Part shown: positions 59,022 to 64,000 of the stretch, piece after piece
Layout of the letters: each line of letters opens with the position of its first letter
Numbering within the stretch: position 1 is the first letter of the stretch
Source: Gemmatimonadota bacterium
GTDB taxonomy: Bacteria; Gemmatimonadota; Gemmatimonadetes; Gemmatimonadales; Gemmatimonadaceae
DNA: 64,000 nucleotides
NCBI GenBank assembly: GCA_016704465.1
Contig: JADJAD010000018.1
Coordinates: 1-64,000, forward strand
Direction of reading: 5' to 3'
Notes under the pieces: model-generated
Databases searched by the model: none
Told to the model about the DNA's origin: nothing
What the model saw: only the letters and a program-made list of their open reading frames with translations
Translations under genes and position numbers: made by a program

Positions 59022-60320
59022 TCAGCCCCGCGGTGCGAGCGTGACGTCGATGATCTGGTCGCGGCGCGTCCCGACCGAGACGAATCGAATCGGCGCATCC
59101 ACCAGCGACTCGATGCGATCGAGGTAGGCGCGCGCCTCGCGCGGCAGGTCGGCCAGCGTGCGCGCGTCGGCGGTCGAGCGCTTCCACCCGGGGAACCACT
59201 CGTACACCGGCTCGATCGCGTCCAGCAGCGTGATGTCTGCCGGGAATTCCTCGTGGACCACGTCGCCCACCCGGTAGCCGGTGCACACGCCTAACGAATC
59301 GAGCGTATCGAGCACGTCCAGCTTCGTCACCGCCAGCCCGGTGAGCCCGTTGACCCGCACGGCGTATCGCACCACGACCGCATCGAACCAGCCGCATCGG
59401 CGCGCGCGCCCGGTGGTCGCGCCGAATTCGTTCCCCAGCGCGCGGACCTGCGAGCCGAGTGGCTCGTCGAACTCGGTCGGCAGCGGGCCGTTGCCGACGC
59501 GCGTGGTGTAGGCCTTGACCACGCCCAGCGCAGACTGCAATGCCATCGGCGACATCCCCGCCCCGGTGGCCGCACCGCCGACGGTCGTGTTGCTCGACGT
59601 CACGAACGGGTAGGTCCCGTGGTCGAGGTCGAGCAGCGACCCTTGCGCCCCCTCGAGCAGGATGGCCGCCCCCGACTTGATCGCGCGATGGATCAACAGG
59701 CCGAGGTCTTCGGAGAGCGCGGTCAGCCGCGGGGCCAGCGCCTCGAGCCGGGCCATGGTCTCGTCGACCGACGCCCGCATGGACGACCCGTTCCGCTCGA
59801 GGCGCATGTTTGCCGTCTCGACCCCGGCTTCCACGAGCGGGCGCAGCCGATCCATGTGCTTGAGATCCACGACCCGCACACCGCGCCGCCCCGCCTTGTC
59901 CTCGTAGCAGGGGCCGATTCCCCGTCCGGTCGTGCCGATCGCCTTCGACGCCGCGCTCTCGCTGTCCACCAACTTGTGGTAGGGCATGACCAGGTGCGCC
60001 CGGTCGGAGACGTACAGCCGTCCCTCCACGTCGATCCCGTCCTTCACCAGTTCATCGATCTCGGTGAACAGCGTCTCCGGATCGAGCACCACCCCGTTGC
60101 CGATCGCGCAGCGTACCCCCGGATGCAGGATCCCCGACGGAATCTGGTGCAGGACGAACGAGTCGTCGCCGATGTGCACGGTGTGGCCGGCGTTGGCCCC
60201 GCCCTGGTATCGCACGACCCAATCGGCGCGCTCGGCGATGACGTCAACCAGCTTCCCCTTCCCTTCGTCGCCCCACTGGGCGCCGACGACTACGACGGTA
60301 CGGGTCTTGGAATCGAACAT
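59022..60320 (-). CDS. purA: adenylosuccinate synthetase
   Basis: PurA makes adenylosuccinate from IMP and aspartate with GTP, in AMP synthesis. The ATG at 60320 gives 432 residues. VVVVGAQWGDEGKGKLVD is the GTP P-loop, YQGGANAGHTVHIGDDSFVL the IMP site, TTGRGIGPCYEDKAGRRGVR and FEGAQG-like LEGAQGSLLDLDHGTYP follow. RKSTADARTL-type end reads KRSTADARTLADLP. Both length and order fit. A terminator for the upstream transporter lies just before it, so purA probably has its own promoter. Confidence 0.97.
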   Translation of the reverse strand: MFDSKTRTVVVVGAQWGDEGKGKLVDVIAERADWVVRYQGGANAGHTVHIGDDSFVLHQIPSGILHPGVRCAIGNGVVLDPETLFTEIDELVKDGIDVEGRLYVSDRAHLVMPYHKLVDSESAASKAIGTTGRGIGPCYEDKAGRRGVRVVDLKHMDRLRPLVEAGVETANMRLERNGSSMRASVDETMARLEALAPRLTALSEDLGLLIHRAIKSGAAILLEGAQGSLLDLDHGTYPFVTSSNTTVGGAATGAGMSPMALQSALGVVKAYTTRVGNGPLPTEFDEPLGSQVRALGNEFGATTGRARRCGWFDAVVVRYAVRVNGLTGLAVTKLDVLDTLDSLGVCTGYRVGDVVHEEFPADITLLDAIEPVYEWFPGWKRSTADARTLADLPREARAYLDRIESLVDAPIRFVSVGTRRDQIIDVTLAPRG

Positions 60321-60371
60321 GAGAAACGACCTGACGGAGTGCGGGACGGTATGGAGCAGTGTTGGACACAA

Positions 60372-60404
60372 CAAAAAACGCCCCGCGCACAAGCGGGGGC
60401 GTTG
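60372..60404 (-). terminator. rho-independent terminator after the ABC-2 operon
   Basis: On the minus strand AACGCCCC pairs with GGGGCGTT around an 11-base loop that pairs further, followed by a T run. It lies 100 bp after the last ABC-2 permease stop and 52 bp before purA. Confidence 0.88.
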
Positions 60405-60503
60405 GCGAAACCTACGGCATGCAGGTCCGGAGTCAACACGGGAGCGCCACGGATCAGGGCGCCCCCCCAGCCACGGCGCCCCTGCCCCGGCCGCTTGCGC
60501 CCG

Positions 60504-61622
60504 TCAGTGCGCCTGTTTGGAGTATTTCCGAACCGCCAGCGTCAGGATGCCGACACCGCCCACCGCGAGGATGAGAATCGGTCGGGCGACGACCTCCCAC
60601 CCCGCCCCCTTCACCAGCACCGCCCGCAGGATCACGGCGAAGTGCTTCACCGGATTGACCTCGGCGGCCCACTGCGCCCAGCGCGGCATGGAATCCACCG
60701 GGGTGAACAAGCCGCTCATGAGCAGGTAGATCAGCATCACGAAGAAGGCCACGAACATCGTCTGCTGCTGCGTGTTGGTGAACGTGGAGATGAACAGCCC
60801 GATGCCGAGGGCGACGACGAGATAGACTGCCGTGGCGAGGTAGACCAGCGGGATGCTCCCCCGGGTCGGGATCCCGAAGACGAACTTCCCGATGAGCAGG
60901 CCGATCGTGAAGATCATGAGCGACAGCAGCCAGAATGGGAGCAGCTTGGCGGTGATGAACTGCCCCTTGGTGATGGGCGTGACGTTGAGTTGGTCCAGCG
61001 TCCCCAGCTCCTTCTCCCGGGCAATGTTCTGCGCCGTGAGCAGGAGGCCGATGATCGTCGTCAGCGAGACGAGGATGGCCGGCACCATGTAGTGCTTGTA
61101 GTTGCGCGACGGGTTGAACCACCCCTGGGTTGCGATCGTGAGCACCGGCCCTCGCACGACGCCCGCGGCGCCCATGGTCATGCCCAGCTCACGCGTGTAG
61201 TCGGCCAGCACGGCCTGGGCGGCAGTGAGGATGATCCCCGCCGACGCCCCCTCCTCGGCGTTCACCTGGAGCTGCAGCGAGGCGTGCCGCTCCCGGACGA
61301 GGTCGGCCTCGAAGCCGTGCGGGATGCGGAGCACTGCACTCACCTCGCGATCGAGCAGGGCGAACTCGACCCCCGCCGTGGTCGGTTGCTCCCGCACCAC
61401 ACGAAAGCGTCCGCCCCCTTCGAGTCGCTGGGTGAGTCCCGTCGACACGGTGGTCCGGTCCTCGTCCACCACCGCCAGCGACGTGCGCTTGATGTCGAAC
61501 GTCGCCGCGTTGGAGAGCACGAGGAGCTGGACGACCGGAATGAAGAAGATCTGGAAGACGGTCGCCTTGTCGCGGAAGACCTGCAGGAACTCCTTCCGCA
61601 TCAGGAAGAGGATGACGCGCAT
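60504..61622 (-). CDS. ABC-2-type permease, second subunit
   Basis: The 372-residue protein has one N-terminal helix (QIFFIPVVQLLVLSNAATF), a periplasmic domain of about 140 residues with TSLAVVDEDRTTVSTGLTQR and EFALLDREVSAVLRIPHGFE, then five helices. MVPAILVSLTTIIGLLLTAQ, IAREKELGTLDQLNVTPITK and FVAFFVMLIYLLMSGLFTPV are the core ABC2_membrane motifs. The layout is that of YbhR/YhhJ permeases. It works with 61626-62729 as a heterodimer, powered by the two ATPases upstream. Small drugs or toxins are usual substrates; this one is unknown. Confidence 0.92.
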   Translation of the reverse strand: MRVILFLMRKEFLQVFRDKATVFQIFFIPVVQLLVLSNAATFDIKRTSLAVVDEDRTTVSTGLTQRLEGGGRFRVVREQPTTAGVEFALLDREVSAVLRIPHGFEADLVRERHASLQLQVNAEEGASAGIILTAAQAVLADYTRELGMTMGAAGVVRGPVLTIATQGWFNPSRNYKHYMVPAILVSLTTIIGLLLTAQNIAREKELGTLDQLNVTPITKGQFITAKLLPFWLLSLMIFTIGLLIGKFVFGIPTRGSIPLVYLATAVYLVVALGIGLFISTFTNTQQQTMFVAFFVMLIYLLMSGLFTPVDSMPRWAQWAAEVNPVKHFAVILRAVLVKGAGWEVVARPILILAVGGVGILTLAVRKYSKQAH

Positions 61623-61625
61623 CGG

Positions 61626-62729
61626 TCAGTCCAGTCGAATGGCGAGTCGCCGGGCGCCAAGCACGAGCAGTGCCAGCGTCATGCCGACGAGAATCAGCGT
61701 CTCCTGCCAGAGCGTGGCGAGTCCGGCCCCCTTGACCATGATCCCGCGGACGATCAGCAGGAACCAGCGCGCGGGGACGATGTTGGTGAACAGACGCAGC
61801 GGGGTCGGGAGCGACTCGAGCGGAAAGATGAAGCCCGACAGCATCAGCGTCGGCAGGAGGAGCCCGGCCAGCGCGGCAATCATGGCGGTGCGCTGGGTCT
61901 GCGCGCTGGTGGAAATCACGATGCCGAGCGCGAGCGCATTCAGGATGTAGAGCAGGCACTCGGCCAGGAGCAGGACCAGGCTGCCGCGCAGCGGCATGCC
62001 GAAGACCCCCCACGCCGCGCCCAGCACGAGCAGCACATTGGCGAACCCCATCGCGACGTAGGGCGCCACCTTGCCGGCAACAATCGCCCACGGGTGCAGT
62101 GGCGACACGAGCAACATTTCCATCGTCCCGGTCTCCTTCTCGCGCGTGATCGAGATGGCGGTCATCATCGCCGAGACGATGGTGAGGACGAGCGCGATGA
62201 GGCCGGGGACGAAGAGGTTCACGCTCTCCAGCGTCGGGTTGTAGCGCATGCGGGTCGCCAGGTCGATGCGCAGGCTTCCCGCGCGCACGACCGACTCGGC
62301 ATGCCAGCGCTGGATGATTGCCGTGGCGTACGATTGCATGACCGAGCCGGTGTTCGGGTCGGCCCCATCGGTGATGAGCTGGATCGGGAGTGTTGCCTGT
62401 CCGCGCAGCAGCCGATCGGCATCGCGTGGCAGGACCACCGCCTGCCGCAGCACCCCCGACCGGAAGCCGTCATCGAGCGACTGCATCGTCGGGTACACGC
62501 CCATGAGCTGGAACCGGGTCGAACTCGCGAAGCGCTGGACCAGCGCGCGCGTGGCGGTGCTGGGTGTCGGGTCGACGATCGCGATGCGCACATCGCGGAC
62601 GTCGGTCCGCACGGCGTACCCGAAGATGAGCACCTGGACGAGCGGCATGAGCAGGAGGATCCAGAACGTCTGCCGGTCGCGCAGGATGTGGAACGCTTCC
62701 TTGCGCACGAAGCCCGCGAAGGCGTTCAT
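61626..62729 (-). CDS. ABC-2-type permease, first subunit
   Basis: The 367-residue protein mirrors its neighbour: LLLMPLVQVLIFGYAVRTDV for the first helix, VRIAIVDPTPSTATRALVQR for the periplasmic domain, then VPGLIALVLTIVSAMMTAIS, ITREKETGTMEMLLVSPLHP and AGLLLPTLMLSGFIFPLESL. The REKE-GTME/LD loop is the ATPase-contact region of the YbhS/YbhR branch. Its start overlaps the ATPase stop by 4 bp, and 3 bp separate it from the second permease. Confidence 0.92.
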   Translation of the reverse strand: MNAFAGFVRKEAFHILRDRQTFWILLLMPLVQVLIFGYAVRTDVRDVRIAIVDPTPSTATRALVQRFASSTRFQLMGVYPTMQSLDDGFRSGVLRQAVVLPRDADRLLRGQATLPIQLITDGADPNTGSVMQSYATAIIQRWHAESVVRAGSLRIDLATRMRYNPTLESVNLFVPGLIALVLTIVSAMMTAISITREKETGTMEMLLVSPLHPWAIVAGKVAPYVAMGFANVLLVLGAAWGVFGMPLRGSLVLLLAECLLYILNALALGIVISTSAQTQRTAMIAALAGLLLPTLMLSGFIFPLESLPTPLRLFTNIVPARWFLLIVRGIMVKGAGLATLWQETLILVGMTLALLVLGARRLAIRLD

Positions 62730-63460
62730 GCCGCCCCCGGCCGCGTGAGCTGCAGGAAGAGCTCATCCAGTGACGTCACGCCGAACTCGCGCTTCACCTC
62801 GCCCGGCGTCCCCATGGCCGCAATCGCACCCTCGACCATGATCGACAGCCGGTCGCAGTACTCGGCCTCGTCGAGGTAGTGCGTCGTGACGAGGACGGTG
62901 GTGCCGGCGGCGGCCGTCTCGTAGATCAACTCCCAGAAGCGTCGGCGCGTGATGGGATCCACCCCTCCGGTGGGCTCGTCGAGGAAGACGATCTTCGGCT
63001 CGTGCAGGAGGGCCACGGAAAGCGCCAGCTGCTGCTTCCACCCCAGCGGAATGCGACGCACCAGCTCCTTCCGGGCGTGCTCGAGTCCGATGCGCCCGAG
63101 CAGGGCGTGCGTGCGCTCGGCGATCTGCGCGTTGGACAGCCCGTAGATCCCTCCGTAGAGGGTGATGTTCTCCTGCACCGTCAAGTCGTCGTACAGCGAG
63201 AATTTCTGGCTCATGTAGCCGATGTTGCGCCGTACCGCCTCCGAGTCGGTCGCGATGTCGTATCCGGCCACCTGCGCCGAGCCATCGCTCGGTTCGAGCA
63301 GCCCGATGAGCATGCGCATCGCCGTCGTCTTGCCGGCGCCGTTGGCGCCCAGGAAGCCGAAGACCTCGCCTTGTGCCACGTGAAACGTCAGGTCCCGCAC
63401 AGCGACAAACTCTCCAAAGCGGCGCGTGAGGCCGTGGGTCTCGATCGCGAAGGCGCTCAT
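62726..63460 (-). CDS. ABC transporter ATP-binding protein, second of two
   Basis: The ATG at 63460 overlaps the preceding stop (ATGA). The 244-residue ATPase shows GFLGANGAGKTTAMRML (Walker A), IGYMSQKFSLYDDLTV (Q-loop), the signature region IPLGWKQQLALSVALLHEP and IVFLDEPTGGVDPITRRRF (Walker B). The signature reads PLGWKQQ instead of LSGGQ, the degenerate form common in the second half of YbhF-like double ATPases. Paired with the partner below it should give one normal and one altered ATP site. Confidence 0.93.
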   Translation of the reverse strand: MSAFAIETHGLTRRFGEFVAVRDLTFHVAQGEVFGFLGANGAGKTTAMRMLIGLLEPSDGSAQVAGYDIATDSEAVRRNIGYMSQKFSLYDDLTVQENITLYGGIYGLSNAQIAERTHALLGRIGLEHARKELVRRIPLGWKQQLALSVALLHEPKIVFLDEPTGGVDPITRRRFWELIYETAAAGTTVLVTTHYLDEAEYCDRLSIMVEGAIAAMGTPGEVKREFGVTSLDELFLQLTRPGAA

Positions 63461-64000
63461 CCGACTTGCTCCCCCGCCGTTCCGGCCGCCATGTGCCACA
63501 TGAATGCGTCCTCGATGCCGGCGGGAATCGCCGAGATCCCGGGCGACGGAACGCCGTTCGCCTGGACGAACGCGCGGACTTCGTCGATGATCGCTCCGTC
63601 GTCCATCCCGGCACGGGCGTCCGTGTAGTGCAGCACGTCGCCGAACGGCCACACCGCCGCGGCATGCGGAAAGCGACGCAGGACGGCCAGGATCCCCAGT
63701 CGATCGGGGGCCTGCACCGCAAACAACGGACGCGGATACGCGGCACGGATGGCGGCCGGCGTATCGACCAGCAAGATGCGACCCTGCTGCATGAGCGCGA
63801 CCCGATCGCATCGACTCGCTTCATCCATGTAGGGCGTGGAGACGACGATGGTCAACCCGCCATCGCGCAGCCGGTCGAGCAGGTCCCAGAACTCCCGCCG
63901 GGAGACCGCGTCCACCCCGGTCGTCGGTTCATCCAGGAAGAGAATCTCGGGGGCGTGCACGAGGGCGCAGCACAGTGCGAGCTTCTGCTTCATTCCCCCG
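63457..64000 (-). CDS. ABC transporter ATP-binding protein, first of two (partial)
   Basis: The 5' part lies beyond the window. The visible 180 residues start in the signature motif (GGMKQKLALCCALVHAP) and show ILFLDEPTTGVDAVSRREFW (Walker B), the H-loop region TIVVSTPYMDEASRCDRVAL and a C-terminal regulatory tail to 63457. Walker A is outside. In YbhF-type transporters the two ATPases are often fused; here they are separate genes with a 4-bp overlap. A membrane-fusion protein would be expected further upstream. Confidence 0.92.
   Translation of the reverse strand, partial: GGMKQKLALCCALVHAPEILFLDEPTTGVDAVSRREFWDLLDRLRDGGLTIVVSTPYMDEASRCDRVALMQQGRILLVDTPAAIRAAYPRPLFAVQAPDRLGILAVLRRFPHAAAVWPFGDVLHYTDARAGMDDGAIIDEVRAFVQANGVPSPGISAIPAGIEDAFMWHMAAGTAGEQVG

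Noticed and set aside
59619..62879. An open frame of over 1000 codons on the plus strand, opposite purA and the ABC-2 permeases
   Set aside because: It is His/Arg/Glu-rich with no domain, and lies antisense to three well-recognised genes. High-GC codon use opens such shadow frames.
1..64000. tRNA, rRNA, prophage or insertion-sequence genes
   Set aside because: No cloverleaf, rRNA stretch, transposase, integrase or phage structural gene could be recognised.

Overview
The window is high-GC bacterial chromosome, roughly two thirds G+C or more by eye, with dense genes, many ATGA or GTGA start/stop overlaps and long spurious open frames on the antisense strands. The gene mix suggests a member of the Gemmatimonadota (Gemmatimonadaceae-like): a B12-dependent ribonucleotide reductase, SusC/SusD-type outer-membrane uptake proteins with a high-GC codon bias, DUF4175/DUF4159/BatA/MoxR genes, and many short lipoproteins and barrels. 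This placement rests on gene content and recollection of such genomes; no search was run.

Layout. (1) 1-2236 is an accessory remnant: the C-terminal part of a helicase-type restriction protein and a GIY-YIG/DUF4357 nuclease, both broken by several frameshifts, then a small ribbon-helix-helix-like gene. (2) 2279-4801 is nrdJ. (3) 5296-14733 is a cell-wall section: lipoprotein amidase, PP2C phosphatase (one frameshift), NagZ-like GH3 enzyme, a DUF6544-like protein, AnmK, MurQ and a barrel protein. Amidase, NagZ, AnmK and MurQ together cover most of anhydro-muropeptide recycling. (4) 14881-21287 holds gamma-glutamyltransferase and a SusC/SusD pair, with a strong terminator after ggt and another after susD. 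(5) 21442-28922 holds a glycine-zipper lipoprotein, an ABC exporter, a CNNM/CorC protein, an AI-2E-type permease, an M50 site-2 protease and an HPF-like protein. (6) 28958-36031 (minus) is a likely operon of priA, two unknown genes, a Fur-family regulator, a CcdA-type protein and cardiolipin synthase. (7) 36652-48940 (minus) is a twelve-gene, mostly overlapping run: GAF histidine kinase, a 95-aa unknown, a small beta-grasp-like protein, MoxR, DUF58, BatA-like, DUF4175, DUF4159, an unknown membrane protein, an HDAC-like deacetylase, a GvpL/GvpF-like protein and a Ser/Thr kinase. This is the most interesting block. (8) 48990-55243 holds an SDR, an M20 peptidase, a NarX/NarL-type two-component pair, an SGNH-like lipoprotein and a D15-type barrel. 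(9) 55497-64000 (minus) holds glycyl-tRNA synthetase, a Tat-exported metallo-beta-lactamase, a YpdA-like reductase, purA and a four-gene ABC-2 transporter that runs off the end.

Three genome-scale patterns stand out. The heptamer CGTTAGG occurs 23 times, mostly on the minus strand and usually as an in-frame TTA-GGC (Leu-Gly). GGGGAC arrays sit directly upstream of three minus-strand start codons. Short tandem repeats with units of 9, 12 or 15 bp occur inside, or directly before and in frame with, coding sequence. Several otherwise good genes carry single-base frameshifts, some at homopolymers, so assembly indels are a real possibility.
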